NCBI RefSeq assembly: GCF_007115095.1
Contig: NZ_SULH01000005.1
Location: 88,126 to 152,125, forward strand
Length of the DNA stretch: 64,000 bases
Direction of reading: 5' to 3'
DNA from: Levilactobacillus enshiensis
GTDB taxonomy: Bacteria; Bacillota; Bacilli; Lactobacillales; Lactobacillaceae
Positions within the stretch are counted from its first letter, which is position 1. Every line of letters begins with the position of its first letter. The notes beneath the pieces are model-generated. The model worked only from the letters and a program-made list of their open reading frames with translations, was not told the origin of the DNA and ran no database searches. Made by a program: the position numbers and the translations under genes. Below are positions 17,821 through 25,568 of this stretch, in pieces.

Positions 17821-17950
17821 CTTCAAACGCGTCACCCTTTTGCAAATAGCCCTCAATGACGTGTATTCCATCGCAAGCCACCATTTTTATAGGTAGGTCA
17901 GAATCCATAGTTTGAAGTTCCTGTATTAAGTCTTTCACCGTAGCACTCAT
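17768..17950 (-). CDS. Small phage-type protein of unknown function (60 aa)
   Basis: Starts MSATVKDLIQELQTM at ATG 17950; the ribosome-binding site is weak. A helix with the pattern DLIQELQTMDSDLPIK, then short strands, resembles the 56-aa protein at 13199 and small phage proteins of unknown role. It overlaps the following gene. Confidence 0.55.
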   Translation of the reverse strand: MSATVKDLIQELQTMDSDLPIKMVACDGIHVIEGYLQKGDAFEDVEWRDGQRIVEISYIS

Positions 17951-18023
17951 ACTCGTATGCTCTCGCCTCACTTAATTCCTAGATTAGAAAACAACAACGC
18001 CAATCACTGCACCGTCCACTGTT

Positions 18024-18449
18024 CTAATCTTGGCTGTTTTCTATCTTCTGTAACATTGACTTAGCTTCTAGACGTTGCTCTGGTGTGCTTTTAGGGTTCG
18101 CTAGCTTACGAGTAGCCAGTTCCTTTATTACATAAGTATCAGCCATCCACTCACCATCAATCAGCATGAAATGGCTATCCTTGAACTCTGCATATACAGG
18201 CCACTGACGCTTAAAGTCGGCCAACGATACAACTAGGCTAGGTTCACTGGAAACTGGTGCTGAACGTTCAATTAGCCCCATTTTCAAGGCCAGACGGGTA
18301 GGCTCGCCCAACTCATTCAATACCCCCTTTTCAACCATGATCTGATAAATCTGGGACTTAACGTTGTTCACCTTTTCTGGTGCAATCTGACCACGCTGAC
18401 TTGCTATGACGAACGCGTCTTCTACTAATTTTGGATAAATGATCTTCAT
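18024..18449 (-). CDS. Phage-type protein of unknown function (141 aa)
   Basis: ATG at 18449 with GAAGGGTG upstream. The N-terminus (VEDAFVIASQRGQIAPEKVNNVKSQIYQIM) and C-terminus (TPEQRLEAKSMLQKI) are predicted helices, with a short middle region of strands. No motif recognised. It sits between the HTH genes and the replication module, so a DNA-metabolism accessory role is possible. Confidence 0.6.
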   Translation of the reverse strand: MKIIYPKLVEDAFVIASQRGQIAPEKVNNVKSQIYQIMVEKGVLNELGEPTRLALKMGLIERSAPVSSEPSLVVSLADFKRQWPVYAEFKDSHFMLIDGEWMADTYVIKELATRKLANPKSTPEQRLEAKSMLQKIENSQD

Positions 18450-18551
18450 GTCTAAACACCCTTCTTAACTATTCAGCGGAAAACTCCGCTCAATTCAATA
18501 ACAAATCGTTATGCAATATCTACCGACTAAATCCATCACCCTGCCGTGGTT

Positions 18552-18821
18552 TTAGATTTGATGTTCCATCATAAATTTGTCGGCTGACACCTTACTGATA
18601 CGGCTGATATTGCCAACTGTAGTTACTTGTAAGCCCTGATTAATGAACTCTGTAAGCGTCTGTGGTGCTATGTGGAGATACTTAGCCGCTTCTTGCTTAG
18701 TCATGTAAGGGCCATACTTCTGACGCTCCCCAGCTTCCTTGAAAGCCACGATAGCCATCTTCTGCATGACGGATCCAATCTGGTTCATTGACTTATCTGA
18801 CAGCTCAAATGGAATCTCCAT
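18552..18821 (-). CDS. Excisionase-type helix-turn-helix protein
   Basis: 89 aa from ATG 18821 with GGAGG 8 nt upstream. C-terminal MerR/Xis-type helix-turn-helix: YMTKQEAAKYLHIAPQTLTEFINQGL, then SRISKVSADKFM. The same pattern is in the 59-aa protein at 19720-19899, so the element has two such proteins. One is probably the excisionase/recombination directionality factor and the other a regulator. Confidence 0.7.
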   Translation of the reverse strand: MEIPFELSDKSMNQIGSVMQKMAIVAFKEAGERQKYGPYMTKQEAAKYLHIAPQTLTEFINQGLQVTTVGNISRISKVSADKFMMEHQI

Positions 18822-18837
18822 TCTGTACACCTCCTAA

Positions 18838-19530
18838 TTAGCCTGTAATGGCTTGCTGTGGCTTTTCTAGCTTAATCTGATAAATAATACCTTGGTTAGC
18901 TAACGTGGCCTTAATCTGCTTGTAATCCATGCCTAACTCAATCAATACGCTTGTTTGTGACTTAACCTTACTTAAAGCAGCAGTTTCATCTGCCGTTAGA
19001 TATTCGGTAATTGAATGATGTTCGGGGATGCCCCGTAGTTTCTTAATCTGGGCGGTGTTCATCCCCAGCGCCTGCTTGTACATGAGACGGTTCAAGTTAC
19101 TGTACGCGTGACTGTCGTCCTCGAATGCATCACTGTTAGCAATGACATCGTTCAGCCCTTTAGACGACTGTTTACCGAACTTGAAAGCCACACGTCGTGC
19201 TATTAATTCTTCCTTCATGGCATAAAACTGCTTAACTAACGCCTTTTTTAGAAAGACAATCGGCCGACTGTTACCAAGCAACGCTATAAGGGTCGTAGCC
19301 TGTAGCATATTTAGATGCCATATCTTACGTGGTCGTCCGCCCTTACTTCCCTTAAGAGGTTTCGACGTCTCAGACGTTAAAACCCCAAAGTCCTGTAAGT
19401 CCTTTTTATAGGTCTCGATATTGTCATTAATTGCCCGATGGGTCATTCCTGCATATTGGGCGATTACGTCCCCTGTCGTATACAGCTTGGCATTCACACT
19501 ACCATCGGTGAGAAACACTAGTTCATTCAT
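18838..19530 (-). CDS. Rha-type phage regulatory protein (antirepressor-like)
   Basis: 230 aa from ATG 19530, directly after the 55-aa gene, with AGGAGG. The first ~115 residues resemble pRha/antirepressor N-domains: LTDGSVNAKLYTTGDVIAQYAGMTHRAINDNIE, then GGRPRKIWHLNMLQATTLIALLG and LKKALVKQFYAMKEE. The C-terminal part is an unassigned helical domain. In temperate phages such proteins influence the lysis-lysogeny choice or antagonise repressors. Here it could relieve the satellite's repressor or sense the helper phage. Confidence 0.65.
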   Translation of the reverse strand: MNELVFLTDGSVNAKLYTTGDVIAQYAGMTHRAINDNIETYKKDLQDFGVLTSETSKPLKGSKGGRPRKIWHLNMLQATTLIALLGNSRPIVFLKKALVKQFYAMKEELIARRVAFKFGKQSSKGLNDVIANSDAFEDDSHAYSNLNRLMYKQALGMNTAQIKKLRGIPEHHSITEYLTADETAALSKVKSQTSVLIELGMDYKQIKATLANQGIIYQIKLEKPQQAITG

Positions 19531-19540
19531 TTGCAACCTC

Positions 19541-19708
19541 CTAACTGGCTCTCTTCTGATTGGTCTGTAGCACCTCGCTAAGCACCTTAGACAGCGTCTC
19601 ACGGTCAGCCGACAAGGTGGACTGTTCTAGCAGCCAACTCTCCAACTGGCGGACGTGATCGTCTAGCTTAGTCAAGGTGGATAACTCGTTCTTAGGAACT
19701 TCATTCAT
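19541..19708 (-). CDS. Small operon protein, 55 aa, unknown function
   Basis: ATG at 19708 preceded by AGGAGG. The product begins MNEVPKNELSTLTKLDDH and is largely one amphipathic helix (VRQLESWLLEQSTL, then KVLSEVLQTN), probably a short coiled coil. Its stop lies within the ribosome-binding site of the Rha-type gene, so the two are coupled. Confidence 0.6.
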   Translation of the reverse strand: MNEVPKNELSTLTKLDDHVRQLESWLLEQSTLSADRETLSKVLSEVLQTNQKRAS

Positions 19709-19719
19709 GCCAACACCTC

Positions 19720-19899
19720 CTATTGCTTGTGGTCAGCCATAAACTTATCGGCATCCATCTTATCAATTCGCTTAGTACCGCCAATTATAGACACCTTCAG
19801 ACCATCATCAATAAATTTCTTAAGTGTATTGTGCGAACCAACATTTAAGTATTCGCGTGCCTGAATCAAATTCATATATCTTGGATATACTTTTTCCAT
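19720..19899 (-). CDS. Helix-turn-helix (Xis/AlpA-like) protein, first gene of leftward operon
   Basis: 59 aa from ATG 19899 with GGAGG 6 nt upstream. MNLIQAREYLNVGSHNTLKKFIDDGL, then TKRIDKMDADKFM, is an excisionase/MerR-type helix-turn-helix. First gene after the divergent control region, the place of str/alpA-type regulators in satellites, so it probably controls or helps excision. Confidence 0.7.
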   Translation of the reverse strand: MEKVYPRYMNLIQAREYLNVGSHNTLKKFIDDGLKVSIIGGTKRIDKMDADKFMADHKQ

Positions 19900-19936
19900 A
19901 ATGCACCTCCGTAACCTATTCATAACTTTTTAAATT

Positions 19937-19966
19937 AATACTTTACGGAATTGAGTGTAAAGTATT
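19937..19966. promoter_or_regulatory. Inverted-repeat operator in divergent control region
   Basis: Perfect 10-bp inverted repeat AATACTTTAC/GTAAAGTATT with a 10-bp spacer, between the repressor gene and the leftward operon. Likely operator of the XRE repressor. Confidence 0.7.
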
Positions 19967-19975
19967 CATAACTGG

Positions 19976-20004
19976 TTGTCAAGTATGGTCATTTACCGTA
20001 CAAT
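19976..20004 (+). promoter_or_regulatory. Promoter of repressor gene
   Basis: TTGTCA, 17-bp spacer, TACAAT, ending 28 bp before the repressor ATG: a near-consensus vegetative promoter. Confidence 0.8.
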
Positions 20005-20032
20005 GGAGTCAAATTAAGGGAGGGGACCGTAA

Positions 20033-20743
20033 ATGCTAGTATTCCGTCTAAAAGATATTCTGGATAAAAAGCACATTACCATTACTCAAATGGCAAATGA
20101 TATCGGGATCAGTCGACAAGCCATTTCGTCAATTGCAAATAACTCCAGTACCATGATTCAACTTAACACAATGCAAAAAATCTCGACCTACCTCAATGTT
20201 CCAATAGGCCAATTAATCGTCGATGAATCAGAAGTCTATCGCTTCTTAATTAGTCTTCCCAAAAAATCTACGATTACATCCAACAACGAACTTCACTTGT
20301 CAGGGAGTATAAAAATAAACAGTGATTCCTTCTCTATAGAATCAGGGTTCGACTTTAGCATTAAACCGATGCTTGAAGGATTTGCACTTTTTGATATTGA
20401 ACCGATGGAACTGGAACATGAAGACGAATCCCGAATAGTCAGAGAAATTATGCCTCGCCTAGACGAAGACTCCCCTGAAAAGCATCAGGACTTTGTTAAC
20501 AATCTAATTTCTAAATGCATCCAGATAGTAAAAAACAGCAAACAGGCTGAATCATTAGACTTAATTCAATACATTCTTGTTTCCCCATATCTTTTTCCAC
20601 AGTGGTCTTTTAATTTCATTAATACTAGTTGCACCATGATTGGTGATGCTAACAACGTAGATGCATCGGGGATTATACCTGTCAATCCAATTTCAATTCC
20701 CGAAAATTACTACACTGATACTGTTATCTACTCAATTAATTAA
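20033..20743 (+). CDS. XRE-family repressor of the element
   Basis: 236 aa; ATG at 20033 after GGGAGGGGA. N-terminal helix-turn-helix: LKDILDKKHITITQMANDIGISRQAISSI, as in Cro/CI. The C-terminal part (about 170 residues) is unassigned and lacks an obvious S24 Ser-Lys autocleavage motif. It is therefore probably not cleaved in the SOS response and may be de-repressed by a helper-phage protein, as satellite repressors (Stl) are. It has its own promoter and an operator, is divergent from the early operon, and is followed by the integrase gene. Confidence 0.75.
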   Translation: MLVFRLKDILDKKHITITQMANDIGISRQAISSIANNSSTMIQLNTMQKISTYLNVPIGQLIVDESEVYRFLISLPKKSTITSNNELHLSGSIKINSDSFSIESGFDFSIKPMLEGFALFDIEPMELEHEDESRIVREIMPRLDEDSPEKHQDFVNNLISKCIQIVKNSKQAESLDLIQYILVSPYLFPQWSFNFINTSCTMIGDANNVDASGIIPVNPISIPENYYTDTVIYSIN

Positions 20744-20808
20744 CCCGGCCATCCCCACATTTCTTACATAACATCGCCCTGCCGTGGTACGTTATGGAGG
20801 AATTAACA

Positions 20809-21957
20809 ATGGCAAATTTTAAGCAATATACTAAGACAAACGGAACCAAGGCATGGGAATACACGTTGTCTCTAGGATTTGACCCGGCTTCTGGTAAGCG
20901 AGTACGTTCACACAAGCGCGGTTTCCAGTCCAAGAAGGAAGCCCAAATAGCAGCAGGTCGTGAGGAATCATCGGTATACGATCATGGCATTAAAGCAGGT
21001 CGTAAACAGTCCTTTCAGGAAGTCTACGACCTGTTTATGGTTCAGTATCAAAAGACGGTTAAGAGTAGCACTCTGCGTAAGGCGTTGGGCTTCTACCGCA
21101 ACCACATCATCCCCGCGTTCGGCAAAAAGGATATTAAGAAGGTCACGCCGCTTCAATGCCAGCACGTCATTAACGACTGGTCTAAGTCTATTCAAGACCC
21201 TAAGAAGGTCATGAACTACGCTAGCAAAGTGTTTCAGTACGCTATGCGTATGGAGCTGATACAACGTGACCCGACTAAGCTCATCACCATACCCGAACGG
21301 AAAGACAAGCCAACCGGAGATATTGACGGGAACTTCTACGACAAAGACGAACTCAATCTCTTTTTCCAATGCCTGAACAAAGAACGTAACGAAAAAGCCA
21401 AAACCCTATTTAGGATTCTGGCTTATACGGGGATGCGTAAAGGTGAGTGTCTGGCTCTGAAATACTCTGACATAGATTTCACCGCTGGCACCATCTCAAT
21501 TACACGCACGCTGTCCAATGGCGTTGATGGTCTCATGCTGGAAACACCTAAGACACGTGCCTCTATTCGGACTATTGATATTGACCCGGAGACGCAGAAT
21601 GTGATTACTCGTTGGCGGTTCACCCAAAAGAAGGCCATGCTCATGCTAGGCTTTAATATTGGCAACGACCCCGACCAATTCGTTTTTACCAACAATAAAA
21701 ACAATCTGCTGACGCCTTCTCGTACAACTATCTGGCTCGATCAGATTATCAACAAGTACGGATTGAAGCGTATCACCACGCACGGCTTCCGACACACACA
21801 CGCTAGTATGCTTTTTGAAGCCGGTGCATCCATCAAACAGGTACAACAACGACTAGGCCATGCAGACGCTCAAACAACTCTGAACGTCTATACGCACGTC
21901 TCTAAACATGCCAAGAAAGACACCATTAACAAGTTCGTTAAGTATATGGAATCCTAG
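20809..21957 (+). CDS. int: Tyrosine site-specific integrase
   Basis: 382 aa from ATG 20809 with GGAGG upstream. N-terminal AP2-like arm-DNA-binding domain (TKTNGTKAWEYTLSLGFDP, GFQSKKEAQIAA), a core-binding helical domain, and the catalytic domain with Arg in YTGMRKGECLAL, His-x-x-Arg in HGFRHTHASML, His in QQRLGHADAQTT and Tyr in NVYTHVS. It lies directly beside attR and the tRNA, in line with its role in inserting the element into tRNA-Arg. Complete and probably active. Confidence 0.93.
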   Translation: MANFKQYTKTNGTKAWEYTLSLGFDPASGKRVRSHKRGFQSKKEAQIAAGREESSVYDHGIKAGRKQSFQEVYDLFMVQYQKTVKSSTLRKALGFYRNHIIPAFGKKDIKKVTPLQCQHVINDWSKSIQDPKKVMNYASKVFQYAMRMELIQRDPTKLITIPERKDKPTGDIDGNFYDKDELNLFFQCLNKERNEKAKTLFRILAYTGMRKGECLALKYSDIDFTAGTISITRTLSNGVDGLMLETPKTRASIRTIDIDPETQNVITRWRFTQKKAMLMLGFNIGNDPDQFVFTNNKNNLLTPSRTTIWLDQIINKYGLKRITTHGFRHTHASMLFEAGASIKQVQQRLGHADAQTTLNVYTHVSKHAKKDTINKFVKYMES

Positions 21958-21961
21958 CAAT

Positions 21962-21981
21962 TGTCACCAAAAGTGTCACCA
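21962..21981. promoter_or_regulatory. Right integrase arm-type sites
   Basis: TGTCACCA at 21962 and 21974 (12-bp spacing), matching the three copies at the left end. Confidence 0.7.
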
Positions 21982-21983
21982 AC

Positions 21984-22010
21984 AAAAAAAACGCTAGCCA
22001 CAACTAGCGT
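21984..22010 (-). terminator. Terminator downstream of tRNA-Arg
   Basis: On the minus strand, stem ACGCTAG/CTAGCGT followed by T8. It ends the tRNA transcript; read the other way it may also stop the int transcript. Confidence 0.75.
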
Positions 22011-22044
22011 CCCATCAACGTTTCCAGCGTCTCATCTCAAATTA

Positions 22045-22059
22045 AATGCGCCCCCCGAG
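22045..22059. repeat. Right attachment repeat (tRNA 3' end)
   Basis: Same 15-bp core as 12011-12025; it contains the last bases of the tRNA-Arg acceptor stem, so insertion preserves the tRNA. Confidence 0.85.
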
Positions 22060-22118
22060 AGTCGAACTCGGATCATGAGGACCGAAATCTCATGTGCTAT
22101 CCATTACACTAAGGGCGC
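22047..22118 (-). tRNA. tRNA-Arg (anticodon TCG)
   Basis: Cloverleaf read from the sequence: acceptor GCGCCCT/GGGGCGC, D-arm, anticodon stem TGAGA/CCTCA-type with loop TTTCGGT (anticodon TCG, codon CGA), TpsiC arm with TTCGACTC, discriminator A; no encoded CCA. Target of the satellite integration. Confidence 0.9.
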
Positions 22119-22164
22119 ACAACACCTTTATTTTAGTCCTAAATTAGTCCAAGTGCCAAATATT

Positions 22165-22491
22165 TTATCGGCCCCCGGCAGCGCGAATGGCTTCTTGTTC
22201 CAAATATTCCTCAGTTGCGTCCGCACTCTTGCGGAAATCGGCAATAAACGTCGCTTCCTTTGGCTTGACCGTGGCCATCTGGTCACCATTGATGTCCGTG
22301 ACCGTTAACGTTTCGCCCTGCCACGCGGCGGTATCGTAATGGCCGTCTTCAATCTGGTCTAACAAGTTCTGGAAAATGTCGAGGACGGCTTGGCGAATAA
22401 TCACATCCTCCGTGACCATTTCTCCCTGTTGCTTCAATTGTAGCTGACGCATCTGCACTTCATCCATATCAGTCGGTACTTGAATAAACAC
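22165..22491 (-). CDS. Conserved hypothetical protein (108 aa)
   Basis: Taken from GTG 22491 because GGGAGG lies 8 nt upstream; an ATG at 22506 overlaps that ribosome-binding site and has none of its own. Begins (M)FIQVPTDMDEVQMRQLQ, acidic, largely helical, C-terminal KSADATEEYLEQEAIRAAGGR. No domain recognised. It lies between tRNA-Arg and the divergent MarR gene. Confidence 0.6.
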   Translation of the reverse strand: MFIQVPTDMDEVQMRQLQLKQQGEMVTEDVIIRQAVLDIFQNLLDQIEDGHYDTAAWQGETLTVTDINGDQMATVKPKEATFIADFRKSADATEEYLEQEAIRAAGGR

Positions 22492-22626
22492 GGCGGTGCC
22501 TCCCATAATTAGTTTTACTGCTATTCTATCACTTCCTACTAAAGAAACGAGTCAAAGCATTATCGTTCCCCGCAATCTGGTGTAAACTAGGGGTAAGTTA
22601 AGCAATTACGATTAAGGAGGCGGCTC

Positions 22627-23085
22627 ATGGAAGACTCGATACTCGACTTTACCACGAATCTGGCCATCCTCCATCGCCAATTTCAGCGGGCAATGAACCA
22701 GATTCTGGAAGCCGACAAAATGCCAGTCAATATCACCGAATTTTATTTATTAGTTCTGGTCTCAGAAACTAGTCAACTCAATCAACGGAAGGCGGCCTGG
22801 ACCATGGCTGTCGATGAAGGTCTCATGGCGCGGATGGTTCAACATCTGGTCAAACTCTCGCTCCTGCAAAAGGAGACCGACCCCACTGACCGCCGCAACC
22901 GCCGGCTCAAATTAACCGCAGACGGTAAAGAACTGGTGAAACAAGCCATTGCCGTCCTCCACGATTGGTGGCAACAGGCCACGCCAACCGACAGTAACTT
23001 CGATTACGCAACCATTACTGCGCAGCTCCAGTTGCTCTCCAGTCGCGTCTTACAAGTCGACGACCGTCAATCAGAGAACCACTAA
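22627..23085 (+). CDS. MarR family transcriptional regulator
   Basis: 152 aa; ATG follows GGAGGCGGC. Winged helix-turn-helix: LNQRKAAWTMAVDEGLMARMVQHLVKLSLLQKETDPTDRRNRRLKLT, containing the MarR wing motif D-x-R-x-x-R. It is 30 nt upstream of nnrE in the same direction, so the two may be co-transcribed. The ligand is unknown. Confidence 0.87.
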   Translation: MEDSILDFTTNLAILHRQFQRAMNQILEADKMPVNITEFYLLVLVSETSQLNQRKAAWTMAVDEGLMARMVQHLVKLSLLQKETDPTDRRNRRLKLTADGKELVKQAIAVLHDWWQQATPTDSNFDYATITAQLQLLSSRVLQVDDRQSENH

Positions 23086-23115
23086 CCACGTTTTTTCCTG
23101 AAGGAGGAATTTTTG

Positions 23116-23763
23116 ATGAGTAAAGCCATTACTATTGCTGAAGCCCAACGCTACGATGCCCACACGATTAACGAAATCGGCATTCCCGCACTCGTCCTGA
23201 TGGAACGCGCGGCCCTGGCCACCTTCAACAACATCTTAAATGACGACTTCGACCTCAGCCGAGTCGTCGTGGTCGCCGCCACTGGCAACAACGGTGGTGA
23301 CGGGATCGCTGTTGCCCGCCTGCTCAAGATTCGTGGCCTCAACGTTGAGATCTACCTCTTGGGGAATCCCGACAACGCCACGCCACAGACCAAGCAACAG
23401 CTCAAGATCGCCGATTACTACAACATTCCGCGAATTACCGACCTCAACCGCATTGTCAACGCCACGCTGATTGTTGACGCCATCTTTGGTGTCGGCCTCT
23501 CGCGGCTGGTCACTGGCAAATTTGCCGATGCCATCAATGCAATCAACGCGGCTGATGCCAAGACCGTCGCCATCGACGTCCCATCCGGTATCAATGCCGA
23601 CACCGGCGATGTTCTCGGTGTCGCCGTTGTTGCCGACAGTACCACCACCATGGCCTACAACAAGATTGGCCTTTTAACGACCAGTGGGAAACGGCACAGC
23701 GGAACCATCCACGTTGCCGACATTGGGATTTACGCACAGGACCACCTGGAGCATGCCCGCTAA
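23116..23763 (+). CDS. nnrE: NAD(P)H-hydrate epimerase
   Basis: 215 aa; ATG 23116 with AAGGAGGAA upstream (a TTG one codon earlier is ignored). YjeF_N fold: ITIAEAQRYDAHTINEIGIPALVLMERAA, VVVAATGNNGGDGIAVARLL, VDAIFGVGLSR, VAIDVPSGINADTGD. It repairs hydrated NAD(P)H by epimerising R to S forms; the dehydratase partner domain is absent and must be encoded elsewhere. Confidence 0.92.
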   Translation: MSKAITIAEAQRYDAHTINEIGIPALVLMERAALATFNNILNDDFDLSRVVVVAATGNNGGDGIAVARLLKIRGLNVEIYLLGNPDNATPQTKQQLKIADYYNIPRITDLNRIVNATLIVDAIFGVGLSRLVTGKFADAINAINAADAKTVAIDVPSGINADTGDVLGVAVVADSTTTMAYNKIGLLTTSGKRHSGTIHVADIGIYAQDHLEHAR

Positions 23764-24142
23764 CCGCGTTTGCTAGCCCACCGTACCAACCAGACGTTAA
23801 ATAGCCCAGTCGTTAACCATTTCCTGTAAAATAGACGGTACGGAAGTGGAGTGACTTTCGTGTTTCCCGACTAAAACAAGCGCCCAACCCTTTGATCGGT
23901 TGGACGTTTTTTTTGTTGCGCTAGTTTGCGAAATTTCATGCCACCGCGCAATCTCAAGTTGCGTTCTCACCGGCTCAATTCAGCGCTGACGGCCCACCAC
24001 ACGATGTTGCCACATCAATAATGGTAGCGCTTTATCCCACGTACTAAATTTTGTCGTTTATTTTCAGCCAAACTGAGCCACTTCACAAGCTTTTCTTCAC
24101 AATACCCGGTATACTGGCCCTAACAACTACAGGAGGTGCCCC
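23764..24142. other. Intergenic region
   Basis: Contains the nnrE-side terminator at 23881-23914 and the promoter region of the VanX-like gene; no gene seen. Confidence 0.6.
23881..23914 (+). terminator. Rho-independent terminator
   Basis: CGcCCAACC/GGTTGGaCG stem followed by T8. Confidence 0.85.
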
Positions 24143-24697
24143 ATGTCATCAATCGAAACTGGCTTTACCAACGTCCAAGCGCTGGACCCCAGCATCCTTG
24201 TCGACCTGCGCTACGCCACCCCGGACAACTTTACCCATCACGTGATCTATGACTTTACGACCGCCATTGCGCGGACTGGTACGGCTAAGAAATTGGCAGC
24301 GGCCAGCGCGACGTTACGTGAACAGGGTTACCGCTTAAAAATTTGGGACGCCTACCGCCCCGTAACCGCTCAAGAACGCCTCTACGCTGTTTATCCCGAT
24401 CCTTCGTTTGTGGCAAAGCCCAACCCCAACTTTTCTCATCAAAAAGGGGTGACCTTCGACCTCACGCTCTGTGATGCTGATGGTAACGAACTGGAAATGC
24501 AGACCCCATTTGACGACTTCACGACCGCCGCACATCGCGACCACCCGCGGACGCCATTACAGGAAAAGCACTATCAGATTTTGGATCAAGCCATGCGCGA
24601 TGCCGGTTTCTTCGGCTACGAAAACGAATGGTGGGATTACCGTGACGCGCAAATGGACGACTACGGTCCGGCCGCGGCCAACCCCAACGATTTCTAA
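24143..24697 (+). CDS. VanX-type D-Ala-D-Ala dipeptidase (M15D family), altered metal ligand
   Basis: 184 aa; ATG after AGGAGG. Family motifs: DLRYATPDNF, the Arg in WDAYRPV, zinc ligands His99 and Asp106 in SHQKGVTFD, and the catalytic Glu162 in ENEWWDYRD. In VanX the last motif is E-x-W-H with His as third zinc ligand; here that residue is Asp165. In lactobacilli, which use D-Ala-D-Lac precursors, such enzymes may remove D-Ala-D-Ala or recycle wall peptides. Cytoplasmic (no signal peptide). Function is probable, activity uncertain because of the Asp. Confidence 0.85.
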   Translation: MSSIETGFTNVQALDPSILVDLRYATPDNFTHHVIYDFTTAIARTGTAKKLAAASATLREQGYRLKIWDAYRPVTAQERLYAVYPDPSFVAKPNPNFSHQKGVTFDLTLCDADGNELEMQTPFDDFTTAAHRDHPRTPLQEKHYQILDQAMRDAGFFGYENEWWDYRDAQMDDYGPAAANPNDF

Positions 24698-24744
24698 GGC
24701 TAGTTGTGTTTCGCACCACGTTAGTCACTCCCCCGAGTACGACG

Positions 24745-24783
24745 AAAAAGTGAGCCTGAGCTGAACGCTCGGACTCACTTTTT
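24745..24783. terminator. Bidirectional terminator
   Basis: AAAAAGTGAG-c-CTGAGC/GCTC-g-GACTCACTTTTT between convergent genes. Confidence 0.85.
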
Positions 24784-24791
24784 GTTTACTC

Positions 24792-25418
24792 TTATTCATC
24801 TAACATAAATGAATGATCCGGAATCCGAATCAATGTAAAGCGATCCGCCAGTCGGCCCGCATGCAGGCCCAGACCATTGACGAACGACTTCTTATAGGTC
24901 GTCTCGATGACACCAACCCACGCCTTTTGGTGACGTTGGTCATACTTGGCCACCTTTTTAGCATTCCATTTATAAGCGGAAGCTGGCAAGTTGATTGCCT
25001 TTTTCCCATCCGACACGGTAGCATCCGCACTGCTGACCTGGTATTTCTCACCCTCGGTCAAATAAGTATACGTCTGAATTGGCTTGTTGCCCTTGCGATT
25101 GTTGACCGTGACGTAATAGGACGACCCACTGCCATCTCCCGTGTTAATGACCAACGGTTCGTAGCGCGTCGTTTGGCTGACCCGGTCGCCTAAATGGTTA
25201 ACGTTTTGGAAAAAGGTCGTGTAGCTCATACCCCCGAAGACCAGGAGCCACGCCACAAGTTCAATCGTCGAAATGGTAAAGTTGCGCCACGAAAAACTGT
25301 GGTGTTCCTTAACGATCAGCCGAATCCGGCGCACACGCATATCGTGTACCATCCAGACCAGCGCGATGAGAACGAGCAGCCAAACGCCCATCCCCACCAA
25401 ATTCCAAGTTGATTTCAT
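24792..25418 (-). CDS. Membrane protein, LVIS_2131-like lactobacillus family
   Basis: 208 aa. Two N-terminal membrane helices (about 7-25 and 47-66) separated by a basic loop (RVRRIRLIVKEHHSF), then an extracytoplasmic domain of about 140 residues rich in Tyr, Lys and Thr without known motifs. It recalls the lactobacillus-specific LVIS_2131 family; that match is from memory and tentative. Function unknown; an envelope role is likely from topology. Convergent with the VanX-like gene. Confidence 0.65.
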   Translation of the reverse strand: MKSTWNLVGMGVWLLVLIALVWMVHDMRVRRIRLIVKEHHSFSWRNFTISTIELVAWLLVFGGMSYTTFFQNVNHLGDRVSQTTRYEPLVINTGDGSGSSYYVTVNNRKGNKPIQTYTYLTEGEKYQVSSADATVSDGKKAINLPASAYKWNAKKVAKYDQRHQKAWVGVIETTYKKSFVNGLGLHAGRLADRFTLIRIPDHSFMLDE

Positions 25419-25568
25419 TTTCCCAATTCCCTTCCAATGTTTAAAACCTTAATTCGGGTATTTCACTTCTTTACTAGCTTACGAGATTCGCCCCGGGAAT
25501 ACAAGCCACTGTCTCAGCCAATTTACGTTATACTAAAGCTAATATGAAGAAAAAAGAAGGAATCCCTT

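Larger units (their letters stand above)
12011..22059. mobile_element. Phage-satellite-like (PICI-like) integrated element in tRNA-Arg
   Basis: A 10.05-kb block bounded by a 15-bp direct repeat whose right copy is the 3' end of tRNA-Arg(TCG). It contains a tyrosine integrase next to the tRNA, an XRE repressor, a divergent leftward operon with Xis/HTH-like, Rha-like and replication proteins, an ArpU-type regulator, and cargo. No portal, capsid, tail, large terminase, holin or lysin gene is present. Size, single tRNA site, replication module and absence of structural genes fit a phage-inducible chromosomal island; a decayed prophage is the alternative. Confidence 0.8.

Noticed and set aside
20033..20743. 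Repressor as a LexA/CI-like self-cleaving protein
   Set aside because: No Ala-Gly cleavage site or Ser-Lys dyad could be seen in the C-terminal part.
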